Positions 33,373-47,800 are shown, counted from the stretch's first letter. The stretch: 64,000 nucleotides of DNA from Desmodus rotundus (GCF_022682495.2 NW_026527280.1:558001-622000); one strand, 5' to 3'. Notes: generated by a model not told the origin, from the letters alone. Numbers and translations are program-made.

Positions 33373-36215
33373 GCCATCTCCTGGGGGCCTCCCCCCTGTT
33401 CTTCCATCCGTAAAGGGGGACCCCTTTACGGATGGAAGAACAGGGGGATCTTCGCAGTGGTGGGGACGGGACGGAGGGGTCTGCGGGTTTGCAGCCACGT
33501 AGGCCAGTTGCTCGCACCCCGGCCCCATGTGTCCCAGCTCCATGGACGAGGTGGGCCGCTTATGGCGGGATGCAGGCGTCCTGCGGGGGTCAGGGGACGG
33601 CGTGGGCACACCCAGGGCGAAAGAGGGCGCCTGGGACACGAGAGAGCACCCGGGAAAATGCCCAGTCCTGGCCCCCGGGGCACCAGTGGCCTCCCCAGGC
33701 TCCTGCCGTGGGACCTGGTCCCGCTCACCTGGGCCCAGGTTCTCCGCAGGTGAATGCCTTTTGCGGACACCAGGGACCACAGGCCGCGGATCCCTTCACG
33801 GGCAGGGGGGGTTCGAGCTCTGTGGGACCCAGGTCGCAGCGCACACAGTCCCTTCTCGCAAAGTTCAGCCCAGACTTTAGAGAGTAGAAGCGTCTCGGTC
33901 CAAGTTTTCCGCCTCGGGGCAGGGTGAGGCCGTATGAGCCAAGAGAGACTCTTAGCCCCCCAGGCAGGTCTCAGGCCCGAGACCCCCAGGCAGACCCGGT
34001 CCCTGGGCGTGGGTCCCGCCCGCCCGGGCCCGCCCCACCTGGCCCGGAACCGTGGCCGGCCCCTCTTCCCTGCCCCAGGTCCCTAGCTCTTCCCTGGCAC
34101 TCTGCCTCTGGCGGGGTGGGAGACGGCCTGGCAAGTGTGGTCCACGGGAAAACGCGCCGTCCTCTGGGTGGCAGGGAGGGCCTCAGTTAACTCTGACACC
34201 AGCCCAGGGACCCTGTGGACCACGCCTGATATCTCAAGGGGGGGGCACGTTGCCCGGAGGGATGCTCTTGGGGTGGGGCCTGCTTGCGCCTGCGCGGCCC
34301 CGCCTCTTGGCCCGAAACCACCCAGCCGCGTCTCGGACAAAAGCCATCTCCTGGGGGCCTCCCGGGGACCCCTTTACGGATGGAAGAACAGGGGGATCTT
34401 TGCAGTGGTGGGGACGGGACGGAGGGGTCTGCGGGTTTGCAGCCACGTAGACCAGTTCCTCGCACCCCGGCCCCATGTGTCCCAGCTCCATGGACGAGGT
34501 GGGCCGCTTATGGCGAGATGCAGGCGTCCTGCGGGGGTCAGGGGACGGCGTGGGCACTCCCCGGGCGAGAGAGGGCGCCTGGGACCCGAGAGAGCACCCG
34601 GGAAAATGCCCAGCCCTGGCCCCCGGGGCTCCAGTGGCCTCCCCAGGCTCCTGCCGTGGGGCCTGGTCCCGCTCACCTGGGCCCAGGTTCTCCGCAGGTG
34701 AATGCCTTTTGCGGACACCAGGGACCACAGGCCGCGTATGCCTTCACGGGGAGGGGGGTTCGAGCTCTGTGGGACCCGGGTCCCAGTGGACACAGTCCCT
34801 TCTCGCGAAGTCCAGCCCAGACTTTAGAGAGTAGAAGCGTCTCGGTGCACGTTTCCCGCCTGGGGGCAGGGTGGGGCCGATTGAGCTAGGAAAGACTCAT
34901 AGCCCCCCAGGCAGGTCTCAGGCCCGAGTCCCCCCTGGAAACGGGGTCCCTGGGCGTGGGTCCGGCCCGCCCGGGCCCCTGCCCACCAGGCGTGGAACCC
35001 TGGCCCGCCCCTCATCGAGGCCCCGGGTCCCTAGCTCTTCCCTGGCACTCTGCCTCTGGCGGGGTGTAAGACGGGCTGGCAAGTGTGGTCCACGGGAAAA
35101 GGAACGGACCTCTGGGTGGCGGGGAGAGCTTCCAGTTCCACGGACACGACCCCAGGGACCCTGTGAAGCAGGCCTGATATGTCCAGGGTGGGGCCCGTTG
35201 CCCCGAGGGAGGCTTGTGCTGAGGCTGCCTGTCCTGAGCGTGCCGGGTCCCGCGTCTTGGCCCGAAACCGGCCAGCCGTGGCTCTGAACAAAGCCATCTC
35301 CTGGGGGCCTCCCCCCTGTCCTTCGCAGTTGGGCGGTCGGGACGGAGGGGTCTGCGCGCTTCCAGCCACTTAGCCCAGGGACCCGCAGCCCGGCCCCAGA
35401 GTTCCAAGCTCCACGGAGGCAGGGGGCCTCTTATCACGGGAAGCAGGTGTCTCGCGGGGCTCAAGGCACGGCGTGGGCACTCTCTAGGCGAGAGAGGGTG
35501 CCCGTGCCCCGAGAGAGCCCCGGGGAGAGTCCGAGGCCTGGCCGCAGAGGCTGCCATTGCCTCCCCGGGCTCCTACCATGGGGCCTGGCCGTGCTCGCCC
35601 GAGGCCCAGGTTCACCGCAGGTGAATGCCTTTTGCGGACGCCAAGGACAGGAGGTCGCCGATTCCCTCACAGAGGTGGGGGTTCGGGCTCTGGGGGACTG
35701 AGGTCGCAGCGGTCACACTCCATTTTTGGGTGGTTCCTCAGAGACTGGAGGGTTGAAGCGGCTGGGTCCAAGTCTGCCGCCTTGTGGCAGGGTGGGGGCT
35801 TTGCAGGCGAAGCAAGGCTCTTGGCCTCCCAGGCGGGGCACAGGCCAGACTCCCCATGGGAGAACCGGTCCTTGGTCGAGGGTCCCGCCCGCCCGCCCGG
35901 AACCGCTCCACCTGGCGCGGAACCGTGGCTGGCCCCTCTTCCAGGCACCAGGTCCCTAGTTCTTTCCTGGCACTCTGCCTCTGCGGGGGTGGGAGAGCTG
36001 CTGGGAAGTGTGGTCCACGGGAAAACGCGCGGTCCTCTGGGTCGCAGGGAGGGCCTCCGTTAACTCTGACACCAGCCCAGGGACCCTGTGGACCTGGCCT
36101 GATATCTCAAGGGGGGGGCACGTTGCCCGGAGGGATGCTCTTGGGGTGGGGCCTGCTTGCGCCTGCGCGGCCCCGCCTCTTGGCCCCAAACCTCCCAGCC
36201 GCGTCTCGGACAAAA
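33373..36215. repeat. Array II block 3: alpha, beta, gamma, 2,843 bp
   Basis: Monomers at 33373, 34343 and 35293. The alpha region and what follows repeat at once downstream, at an offset of 2,843 bp, so block 3 is a recent local duplication with the start of block 4. It also matches 59.2-61.8 kb at an offset of 25,799 bp. Confidence 0.85.
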
Positions 36216-39200
36216 GCCATCTCCTGGGGGCCTCCCCCCTGTTCTTCCATCCGTAAAGGGGGACCCCTTTACGGATGGAAGAACAGGGGGATCTTCGCAG
36301 TGGTGGGGACGGGACGGAGGGGTCTGCGGGTTTGCAGCCACGTAGGCCAGTTGCTCGCACCCCGGCCCCATGTGTCCCAGCTCCATGGACGAGGTGGGCC
36401 GCTTATGGCGGGATGCAGGCGTCCTGCGGGGGTCAGGGGACGGCGTGGGCACACCCAGGGCGAAAGAGGGCGCCTGGGACACGAGAGAGCACCCGGGAAA
36501 ATGCCCAGTCCTGGCCCCCGGGGCACCAGTGGCCTCCCCAGGCTCCTGCCGTGGGACCTGGTCCCGCTCACTTGGGCCCAGGTTCTCCGCAGGTGAATGC
36601 CTTTTGCGGACACCAGGGACCACAGGCCGCGGATCCCTTCACGGGCAGGGGGGGTTCGAGCTCTGTGGGACCCAGGTCGCAGCGCACACAGTCCCTTCTC
36701 GCAAAGTTCAGCCCAGACTTTAGAGAGTAGAAGCGTCTCGGTCCAAGTTTTCCGCCTCGGGGCAGGGTGAGGCCGTATGAGCCAAGAGAGACTCTTAGCC
36801 CCCCAGGCAGGTCTCAGGCCCGAGACCCCCAGGCAGACCCGGTCCCTGGGCGTGGGTCCCGCCCGCCCGGGCCCGCCCCACCTGGCCCGGAACCGTGGCC
36901 GGCCCCTCTTCCCTGCCCCAGGTCCCTAGCTCTTCCCTGGCACTCTGCCTCTGGCGGGGTGGGAGACGGCCTGGCAAGTGTGGTCCACGGGAAAACGCGC
37001 CGTCCTCTGGGTGGCAGGGAGGGCCTCAGTTAACTCTGACACCAGCCCAGGGACCCTGTGGACCACGCCTGATATCTCAAGGGGGGGGCACGTTGCCCGG
37101 AGGGATGCTCTTGGGGTGGGGCCTGCTTGCGCCTGCGCGGCCCCGCCTCTTGGCCCTAAACCACCCAGCCCCGGCTCGGACAAAAGCCATCTCCTGGGGG
37201 CCTCCCCCCTGTTCTTCCATCCGTAAAGGGGGACCCCTTTACGGATGGAAGAACAGGGGGATCTTCGCAGTGGTGGGGAAGGGACGGAGGGGTCTGCGGG
37301 TTTGCAGCCACGTAGGCCAGTTGCTCGCACCCCGGCCCCATGTGTCCCAGCTCCATGGACGAGGTGGGCCGCTTATGGCGGGATGCAGGCGTCCTGCGGG
37401 GGTCAGGGGACGGCGTGGGCACTCCCCGGGCGAGAGAGGGCGACTGGGACCCGAGAGAGCCCCGGGGAGAGTCCGAGGCCTGGCCGCAGAGGCTGCCATT
37501 GCCTCCCCGGGCTCCTACCATGGGGCCTGGCCGTGCTCGCCCGAGGCCCAGGTTCACCGCAGGTGAATGCCTTTTGCGGACGCCAAGGACAGGAGGTCGC
37601 CAATTCCCTCACAGAGGTGGGGGTTCGAGCTCTGGGGGACTGAGGCCGCAGCGGTCACACTCCATTTTTGGGTGGTTCCGCAGAGACTGGAGGGTTGAAG
37701 CGGCTGGGTCCAAGTCTGCCGCCTTGTGGCAGGGTGGGGGCTTTGCAGGCGAAGCAAGGCTCTTAGCCTCCCAGGCAGGGCACAGGCCAGACTCCCCAAG
37801 GGAGAACCGGTCCTTGGTCAAGTGTCCCGCCCGCCCGCTCGGAACCGCTCCACCTGGCACGGAACCGTGGCCGGCCCCTCTTCCAGGCACCAGGTCCCTA
37901 GTTCTTCCCTGGCACTCTGCCTCTGCGGGGGTGGGAGAGCTGCTGGGAAGTGTGGTCCACGGGAAAACGCGCGGTCCTCTGGGTGGCAGGGAGGGCCTCC
38001 GTTAACTCTGACACCAGCCCAGGGACCCTGTGGACCTGGCCTGATATCTCAAGGGGGGGGCACGTTGCCCGGAGGGATGCTCTTGGGGTGGGGCCTGCTT
38101 GCGCCTCCCCGGCCCAGCCTCTTGGCCCCAAACCTCCCAGCCGCGTCTCCGACAAAAGCCATCTCCTGGGGGCCTCCCCCCTGTTCTTCCATCCGTAAAG
38201 GGGGACCCCTTTACGGATGGAAGAACAGGGGGATCTTCGCAGTGGTGGGGACGGGACGGAGGGGTCTGCGGGTTTGCAGCCACGTAGGCCAGTTGCTCGC
38301 ACCCCGGCCCCATGTGTCCCAGCTCCATGGACGAGGTGGGCCGCTTATGGCGGGATGCAGGCGTCCTGCGGGGGTCAGGGGACGGCGTGGGCACTCCCCG
38401 GGCGAGAGAGGGCGCCTGGGACCCGAGAGAGCACCCGGGAAAATGCCCAGCCCTGGCCCCCGTGGCTCCAGTGGCCTCCCCAGACTCCTGCCGTGGGGCC
38501 TGGTCCCGCTCACCTGGGCCCAGGTTCTCCGCAGGTGAATACCTTTTGCGGACACCAGGGACCACAGGCCGCGGATCCCTTCACGGGCAGGGGGGGTTCG
38601 AGCTCTGTGGGACCCAGGTCGCAGCGCACACAGTCCCTTCTCGCAAAGTTCAGCCCAGACTTTAGAGAGTAGAAGCGTCTCGGTCCAAGTTTTCCGCCTC
38701 GGGGCAGGGTGGGGCCGTATGAGCCAAGAGAGACTCTTAGCCCCCCAGGCAGGTCTCAGGCCCGAGACCCCCAGGGAGACCCGGTCCCTGGGCGTGGGTC
38801 CCGCCCGCCCGGGCCCGCCCCACCTGGCTCGGAACCGTGGCCGGCCCCTCTTCCCTGCCCCAGGTCCCTAGCTCTTCCCTGGCACTCTGCCTCTGGCGGG
38901 GTGGGAGACGGCCTGGCAAGTGTGGTCCACGGGAAAACGCGCCGTCCTCTGGGTGGCAGGGAGGGCCTCAGTTAACTCTGACACCAGCCCAGGGACCCTG
39001 TGGACCACGCCTGATATCTCAAGGGGGGGGCACGTTGCCCGGAGGGATGCTCTTGGGGTGGGGCCTGCTTGCGCCTGCGCGGCCCCGCCTCTTGGCCCGA
39101 AACCACCCAGCCGCGTTCGGACAAAAGCCATCTCCTGGGGGCCTCCCGGGGACCCCTTTACGGATGGAAGAACAGGGGGATCTTCGCAGTGGTGGGGACG

Positions 39201-40999
39201 GGACGGAGGGGTCTGCGGGTTTGCAGCCACGTAGACCAGTTCCTCGCACCCCGGCCCCATGTGTCCCAGCTCCATGGACGAGGTGGGCCGCTTATGGCGA
39301 GATGCAGGCGTCCTGCGGGGGTCAGGGGACGGCGTGGGCACTCCCCGGGCGAGAGAGGGCGCCTGGGACCCGAGAGAGCACCCGGGAAAATGCCCAGCCC
39401 TGGCCCCCGGGGCTCCAGTGGCCTCCCCAGGCTCCTGCCGTGGGGCCTGGTCCCGCTCACCTGGGCCCAGGTTCTCCGCAGGTGAATGCCTTTTGCGGAC
39501 ACCAGGGACCACAGGCCGCGGATGCCTTCACGGGGAGGGGGGTTCGAGCTCTGTGGGACCCGGGTCCCAGTGGACACAGTCCCTTCTCGCGAAGTCCAGC
39601 CCAGACTTTAGAGAGTAGAAGCGTCTCGGTGCACGTTTCCCGCCTGGGGGCAGGGTGGGGCCGATTGAGCTAGGAAAGACTCATAGCCCCCCAGGCAGGT
39701 CTCAGGCCCGAGTCCCCCCTGGAGACGGGGTCCCTGGGCGTGGGTCCGGCCCGCCTGGGCCCCTGCCCACCAGGCGTGGAACCCTGGCCCGCCCCTCATC
39801 GAGGCCCCGGGTCCCTAGCTCTTCCCTGGCACTCTGCCTCTGGCGGGGTGTAAGACGGGCTGGCAAGTGTGGTCCACGGGAAAAGGAACGGACCTCTGGG
39901 TGGCGGGGAGAGCTTCCAGTTCCACGGACACGACCCCAGGGACCCTGTGAAGCAGGCCTGATATGTCCAGGGTGGGGCCCGTTGCCCCGAGGGAGGCTTG
40001 TGCTGAGGCTGCCTGTCCTGAGCGTGCCGGGTCCCGCGTCTTGGCCCGAAACCGGCCAGCCGTGGATCTGAACAAAGCCATCTCCTGGGGGCCTCCCCCC
40101 TGTCCTTCGCAGTTGGGCGGTCGGGACGGAGGGGTCTGCGCGCTTCCAGCCACTTAGCCCAGGGACCCGCAGCCCGGCCCCAGAGTTCCAAGCTCCACGG
40201 AGGCAGGGGGCCTCTTATCACGGGAAGCAGGTGTCTCGCGGGGCTCAAGGCACGGCGTGGGCACTCTCTAGGCGAGAGAGGGTGCCCGTGCCCCGAGAGA
40301 GCCCCGAGGAGAGTCCGAGGCCTGGCCGCAGAGGCTGCCATTGCCTCCCCGGGCTCCTACCATGGGGCCTGGCCGTGTTCGCCCGAGGCCCAGGTTCACC
40401 GCAGGTGAATGCCTTTTGCGGACGCCAAGGACAGGAGGTCGCCGATTCCCTCACAGAGGTGGGGGTTCGGGCTCTGGGGGACTGAGGTCGCAGCGGTCAC
40501 ACTCCATTTTTGGGTGGTTCCTCAGAGACTGGAGGGTTGAAGCGGCTGGGTCCAAGTCTGCCGCCTTGTGGCAGGGTGGGGGCTTTGCAGGCGAAGCAAG
40601 GCTCTTGGCCTCCCAGGCGGGGCACAGGCCAGACTCCCCAAGGGAGAACCGGTCCTTGGTCGAGGGTCCCGCCCGCCCGCCCGGAACCGCTCCACCTGGC
40701 GCGGAACCGTGGCCGGCCCCTCTTCCAGGCACCAGGTCCCTAGTTCTTTCCTGGCACTCTGCCTCTGCGGGGGTGGGAGAGCTGCTGGGAAGTGTGGTCC
40801 ACGGGAAAACGCGCGGTCCTGTGGGTGGCAGGGAGGGCCTCCGTTAACACTGACACCAGCCCAGGGACCCTGTGGACCTGGCCTGATATCTCAAGGGGGG
40901 GGCACGTTGCCCGGAGGGATGCTCTTGGGGTGGGGCCTGCTTGCGCCTGCGCGGCCCCGCCTCTTGGCCCCAAACCTCCCAGCCGCGTCTCGGACAAAA
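36216..40999. repeat. Array II block 4: alpha x3, beta, gamma
   Basis: Monomers at 36216, 37186, 38158 (alpha), 39127 (beta) and 40077 (gamma). The beta copy lost one further base in the core (CCGCGTTCGG for CCGCGTCTCGG near 39116). The alpha at 38158 has CTCCCCGGCCCAG, which breaks the usual TGCGCGGCCC site. Confidence 0.85.
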
Positions 41000-43900
41000 G
41001 CCATCTCCTGGGGGCCTCCCCCCTGTTCTTCCATCCGTAAAGGGGGACCCCTTTACGGATGGAAGAAAAGGGGGATCTTCGCAGTGGTGGGGACGGGACG
41101 GAGGGGTCTGCGGGTTTGCAGCCACATAGGCCAGTTGCTCGCAGCCCGGCCCCATGTGTCCCAGCTCCATGGACGAGGTGGGCCGCTTATGGCGGGATGC
41201 AGGCGTCCTGCGGGGGTCAGGGGACGGTGTGGGCACTCCCCGGGCGAGAGAGGGCGCCTGGGACCCGAGAGAGCCCCGGGGAGAGTCCGAGGCCTGGCCG
41301 CAGAGGCTGCCATTGCCTCCCCTGGCTCCTACCATGGGTCCTGACCGTGTTCGCCCGAGGCCCAGGTTCACCGCAGGTGAATGCCTTTTGCGGACGCCAA
41401 GGACAGGAGGTCGCCGATTCCCTCACAGAGGTGGGGGTTCGAGCTCTGGGGGACTGAGGCCGCAGCGGTCACACTCCATTTTTGGGTGGTTCCGCAGAGA
41501 CTGGAGGGTTGAAGTGGCTGGGTCCAAGTCTGCCGCCTTGTGGCAGGGTGGGGGCTTTGCAGGCGAAGCAAGGCTCTTGGCCTCCCAGGCGGGGCACAGG
41601 CCAGACTCCCCAAGGGAGAACCGGTCCTTGGTCGAGGGTCCCGCCCGCCCGCCCGGAACCGCTCCACCTGGCGCGGAACCGTGGCTGGCCCCTCTTCCAG
41701 GCACCAGGTCCCTAGTTCTTTCCTGGCACTCTGCCTCTGCGGGGGTGGGAGAGCTGCTGGGAAGTGTGGTCCACGGGAAAACGCGCGGTCCTCTGGGTCG
41801 CAGGGAGGGCCTCCGTTAACTCTGACACCAGCCCAGGGACCCTGTGGACCTGGCCTGATATCTCAAGGGGGGGGCACGTTGCCCGGAGGGATGCTCTTGG
41901 GGTGGGGCCTGCTTGCGCCTGCGCGGCCCCGCCTCTTGGCCCGAAACCTCCCAGCCGCGTCTCGGACAAAAGCCATCTCCTGGGGGCCTCCCCCCTGTTC
42001 TTCCATCCGTAAAGGGGGACCCCTTTACGGATGGAAGAAAAGGGGGATCTTCGCAGTGGTGGGGACGGGACGGCGGGGTCTGCGGGTTTGCAGCCACGTA
42101 GGCCAGTTGCTCGCACCCCGGCCCCATGTGTCCCAGCTCCATGGACGAGGTGGGCCGCTTATGGCGGGATGCAGGCGTCCTGCGGGGGTCAGGGGACGGC
42201 GTGGGCACACCCAGGGCGAAATAGGGCGCCTGGGACACGAGAGAGCACCCGGGAAAATTCCCAGTCCTGGCCCCCGGGGCACCAGTGGCCTCCCCAGGCT
42301 CCTGCCGTGGGGCCTGGTCCCGCTCACCTGGGCCCAGGTTCTCCGCAGGTGAATGCCTTTTGCGGACGCCAAGGACAGGAGGTCGCCGATTCCCTCACAG
42401 AGGTGGGGGTTCGAGCTCTGTGGGACTGAGGTCGCAGCGGTCACACTCCATTTTTGGGTGGTTCCGCAGAGACTGGAGGGTTGAAGCGGCTGGGTCCAAG
42501 TCTGCCGCCTTGTGGCAGGGTGGGGGCTTTGCAGGCGAAGCAAGGCTCTTAGCCTCCCAGGCGGGGCACAGGCCAGACTCCCCAAGGGAGAACCGGTCCT
42601 TGGTCGAGGGTCCCGCCCGCCCGCCCGGAACCGCTCCACCTGGCGCGGAACCGTGGCCGTCCCCTCTTCCCGGCCCCAGGTCCCTAGCTCTTCCCTGGCA
42701 CTCTGCCTCTGGCGGGGTGGGAGACAGCCTGGCAAGTGTGGTCCACGGGAAAACGCGCGGTCCTCTGGGTGGCAGGGAGGGCCTCCGTTAACTCTGACAC
42801 CAGCCCAGGGACCCTGTGGACCTGGCCTGATATCTCAAGGGGGGGGCACGTTGCCCGGAGGGATGCTCTTGGGGTGGGGCCTGCTTGCGCCTGCGCGGCC
42901 CCGCCTCTTGGCCCGAAACCTCCCAGCCGCGTCTCGGACAAAAGCCATCTCCTGGGGGCCTCCCCCCTGTTCTTCCATCCGTAAAGGGGGACCCCTTTAC
43001 GGATGGAAGAAAAGGGGGATCTTCGCAGTGGTGGGGACGGGACGGCGGGGTCTGCGGGTTTGCAGCCACGTAGGCCAGTTGCTCGCACCCCGGCCCCATG
43101 TGTCCCAGCTCCATGGACGAGGTGGGCCGCTTATGGCGGGATGCAGGCGTCCTGCGGGGGTCAGGGGACGGCGTGGGCACTCCCCGGGCGAGAGAGGGCG
43201 CCTGGGACCCGAGAGAGCACCCGGGAAAATGCCCAGCCCTGGCCCCCGTGGCTCCAGTGGCCTCCCCAGGCTCCTGCCGTGGGGCCTGGTCCCGCTCACC
43301 TGGGCCCAGGTTCTCCGCAGGTGAATACCTTTTGCGGACACCAGGGACCACAGGCAGCGGATCCCTTCACGGGCAGGGGGTGTTCGAGCTCTGTGGGACC
43401 CAGGTCGCAGCGCACACAGTCCCTTCTCGCAAAGTTCACCCCAGACTTTAGAGAGTAGAAGCGTCTCCGTCCAAGTTTTCCGCCTCGGGGCAGGGTGGGG
43501 CCGTTTGAGCCAAGAGAGACTCTTAGCCCCCCAGGCAGGTCTCAGGCCCGAGACCCCCAGGGAGACCCGGTCCCTGGGCGTGGGTCCCGCCCGCCCGGCC
43601 CTTGCCCACCAGGCGAGGAACACTGGTCCGCCCCTCATCGAGGCCCCGGGTCCCTAGCTCTTCCCTGGCACTCTGCCTCTGGCGGGGTGGGAGACGGGCT
43701 GGCAAGTGTGGTCCACGGGAAAAGGAACGGACCTCTGGGTGGCGGGGAGAGCTTCCAGTTCCACCGACACGACCCCAGGGACCCTGTGAAGCAGGCCTGA
43801 TATGTCCAGGGTGGGGCCCGTTGCCCCGAGGGAGGCTTGTGCTGGGGCTGCCTGTCCTGAGCCTGCCGGGTCCCGCGTCTCGGCCCGAAACCGGCCAGCA

Positions 43901-44839
43901 GCGGCTCTAACCAAAGCCATCTCCTGGGGGCCTCCACCCTGTCCTTCGCAGTTGGGCGGTCGGGACGGAGGGGTCTGCCCGCTTCCAGCCACTTAGCCCA
44001 GGGACCCGCAGCCCGCCCCAGAGTTCCAAGCTCCACGGAGGCAGGGGGCCTCTTATCACGGGAAGCAGGTGTCTCGCGTGGCTCAAGGCACGGCGTGGGC
44101 ACTCTCTAGGCGCGAGAGGGTGCCCGTGCCCCGAGAGAGCCCCGGGGAGAGTCCGAGGCCTGGCCGCAGAGGCTGCCATTGCCTCCCCGGGCTCCTACCA
44201 TGGGGCCTGGCCGTGCTCGCCCGAGGCCCAGGTTCACCGCAGGTGAATGCCTTTTGCGGACGCCAAGGACAGGAGGTCGCCGATTCCCTCACAGAGGTGG
44301 GGGTTCGAGCTCTGGGGGACTGAGGTCGCAGCGGTCACACTCCATTTTTGGGTGGTTCCGCAGAGACTGGAGGGTTGAAGCGGCTGGGTCCAAGTCTGCC
44401 GCCTTGTGGCAGGGTGGGGGCTTTGCAGGCGAAGCAAGGCTCTTGGCCTCCCAGGCGGGGCACAGGCCAGACTCCCCAAGGGAGAACCGGTCCTTGGTCG
44501 AGGGTCCCGCCCGCCCGCCCGGAACCGCTCCACCTGGCGCGGAACCGTGGCCGGCCCCTCTTCCAGGCACCAGGTCCCTAGTTCTTTCCTGGCACTCTGC
44601 CTCTGCGGGGGTGGGAGAGCTGCTGGGAAGTGTGGTCCACGGGAAAACGCGCGGTCCTCTGGGTGGCAGGGAAGGCCTCCGTTAACTCTGACACCAGCCC
44701 AGGGACCCTGTGGACCTGGCCTGATATCTCAAGGGGGGGGGGCACGTTGCCCGGAGGGATGCTCTTGGGGTGGGGCCTGCTTGCGCCTGCGCGGCCCCGC
44801 CTCTTGGCCCGAAACCACCCAGCCGCGGCTCGGACAAAA
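41000..44839. repeat. Array II block 5: alpha x3, gamma
   Basis: Monomers at 41000, 41972, 42944 (alpha) and 43916 (gamma). All three alphas keep GAAGAAAAGG on the right arm of the inverted repeat, as in array I, instead of GAAGAACAGG. The last alpha runs straight into gamma without a beta. The block repeats at 51518-55357 at an offset of 10,518 bp. Confidence 0.85.
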
Positions 44840-47800
44840 GCCATCTCCTGGGGGCCTCCCCCCTGTTCTTCCATCCGTAAAGGGGGACCCCTTTACGGAT
44901 GGAAGAACAGGGGGATCTTCGCAGTGGTGGGGACGGGACGGAGGGGTCTGCGGGTTTGCAGCCACGTAGGCTAGTTGCTCGCACCCGGCCCCATGTGTCC
45001 CAGGTCCATGGACGAGGTGGGCCGCTTATGGCGGGATGCAGGCGTCCTGCGGGGGTCAGGGGACGGCGGGGGCACTCCCCGGGCGAGAGAGGGCGCCTGG
45101 GACCCGAGAGAGCCCCGGGGAGAGTCCGAGGCCTGGCCGCAGAGGCTGCCATTGCCTCCCCGGGCTCCTACCATGGGGCCTGGCCGTGTTCGCCCGAGGC
45201 CCAGGTTCACCGCAGATTAATGCCTTTTGCGGACGCTAAGGACGGAGGTCGCCGATTCCCTCACAGAGGTGGGGGTTCGAGCTCTGTGGGACTGAGGTCG
45301 CAGCGGTCACACTCCATTTTTGGGTGGTTCCGCAGAGTCTGGAGGGTTGAAGCGGCTGGGTCTAAGTCTGCCGCCTTGTGGCAGGGTGGGGGCTTTGCAG
45401 GCGAAGCAAGGCTCTTAGCCTCCCAGGCGGGGCACAGGCCAGACTCCCCAAGGGAGAACCGGTCCTTGGTCGAGGGTCCCGCCCGCCCGCTCGGAACCGC
45501 TCCACCTGGCGCGGAACCGTGGCCGGCCCCTCTTCCCGGCCCCAGGTCCCTAGCTCTTCCCTGGCACTCTGCCTCTGGCGGGGTGGGAGACGGCCTGGCA
45601 AGTGTGGTCCACGGGAAAACGCGCCGTCCTCTGGGTGGCAGGGAGGGCCTCAGTTAACTCTGACACCAGCCCAGGGACCCTGTGGACCACGCCTGATATC
45701 TCAAGGGGGGGGCACGTTGCCCGGAGGGATGCTCTTGGGGTGGGGCCTGCTTGTGCCTCCGCGGCCCCGCCTCTTGGCCCCAAACCTCCCAGCCGCGTCT
45801 CGGACAAAAGCCATCTCCTGGGGGCCTCCCCCCTGTTCTTCCATCCGTAAAGGGGGACCCCTTTATGGATGGAAGAACAGGGGGATCTTCGCAGTGGTGG
45901 GGACGGGACGGAGGGGTCTGCGGGTTTGCAGCCACGTAGGCCAGTTGCTCGCACCCCGGCCTCATGTGTCCCAGCTCCATGGACGAGGTGGGCCGCTTAT
46001 GGCGGGATGCAGGCGTCCTGCGGGGGTCAGGGGACGGCGTGGGCACTCCCCGGGCGAGAGAGGGCGCCTGGGACCCGAGAGAGCACCCGGGAAAATGCCC
46101 AGCCCTGGCCCCCGTGGCTCCAGTGGCCTCCCCAGGCTCCTGCCGTGGGGCCTGGTCCCGCTCACCTGGGCCCGGGTTCTCCGCAGGTGAATGCCTTTTG
46201 CGGACACCAAGGACCACAGGCCGCGGATGCCTTCACGGGGAGGGGCGTTCGAGCTCTGTGGGAACCGGGTCCCAGCGGACACAGTGCCTTCTCGCGAAGT
46301 CCAGCCCAGACTTTAGAGAGGAGAAGCGTCTAGGTGCACGTTTGCCGCCTCGGGGCAGGGTGGGGCCGTTTGAGCCAAGAGAGACTCCTAGCCCCCCAGG
46401 CAGGTCTCAGGCCCGAGACCCCCAGGTAGACCCTGTCCCTGGGCGTGGGTCCCGCCCGCCCGGTAACGCCCCACATGGCCCGGAACCGTGGCCCGCCCCT
46501 CTTCCCGGCCCCAGGTCCCTAGCTCTTCCCTGGCACTCTGCCTCTGGCGGGGTGGGAGACGGGCTGGCAAGTGTGGTCCACGGGAAATCGCGCGGTCCTC
46601 TGGGTGGCAGGGAGGGCCTCCGTTAACTCTGACACCAGCCCAGGGACCCTGTGGACCTGGCCTGATATCTCAAGGGGGGGGCACGTTGCCCGGAGGGATG
46701 CTCTGGGGTGGGGCTTGCTTGCGCCTGCGCGGCCCCGCCTCTTGGCCCGAAACCACCCAGCCCCGGCTCGGACAAAAGCCATCTCCTGGGGGCCTCCCCC
46801 CTGTTCTTCCATCCGTAAAGGGGGACCCCTTTACGGATGGAAGAACAGGGGGATCTTCGCAGTGGTGGGGACGGGACGGAGGGGTCTGCGGGTTTGCAGC
46901 CACGTAGGCCAGTTGCTCGCACCCCGGCCCCATGTGTCCCAGCTCCATGGACGAGGTGGGCCGCTTATGGCGGGATGCAGGCGTCCTGCGGGGGTCAGGG
47001 GACGGCTTGGGAACTCCCCGGGTGAGAGAGGGCGCCTGGGACCCGAGAGAGCCCCGGGGAGAGTCCGAGGCCTGGCCGCAGAGGCTGCCATTGCCTCCCC
47101 GGGCTCCTACCATGGGGCCTGACCGTGTTCGCCCGAGGCCCAGGTTCACCGCAGGTGAATGCCTTTTGCGGACGCCAAGGACAGGAGGTCGCCGATTCCC
47201 TCACAGAGGTGGGGGTTCGAGCTCTGGGGGACTGAGGCCGCAGCGGTCACACTCCATTTTTGGGTGGTTCCGCAGAGACTGGAGGGTTGAAGCGGCTGGG
47301 TCCAAGTCTGCCGCCTTGTGGCAGGGTGGGGGCTTTGCAGGCGAAGCAAGGCTCTTAGCCTCCCAGGCAGGGCACAGGCCAGACTCCCCAAGGGAGAACC
47401 GGTCCTTGGTCGAGTGTCCCGCCCGCCCGCTCGGAACCGCTCCACCTGGCGCGGAACCGTGGCCGGCCCCTCTTCCAGGCACCAGGTTCCTAGTTCTTTC
47501 CTGGCACTCTGCCTCTGCGGGGGTGGGAGAGCTGCTGGGAAGTGTGGTCCACGGGAAAACGCGCGGGCCTCTGGGTGGCAGGGAGGGCCTCCGTTAACTC
47601 TGACACCAGCCCAGGGACCCTGTGGACCTGGCCTGATATCTCAAGGGGGGGGCACGTTGCCCGGAGGGATGCTCTTGGGGTGGGGCCTGCTTGCGCCTCC
47701 GTGGCCCCGCCTCTTGGCCCCAAACCTCCCAGCCGCGTCTCCGACAAAAGCCATCTCCTGGGGGCCTCCCCCCTGTTCTTCCATCCGTAAAGGGGGACCC

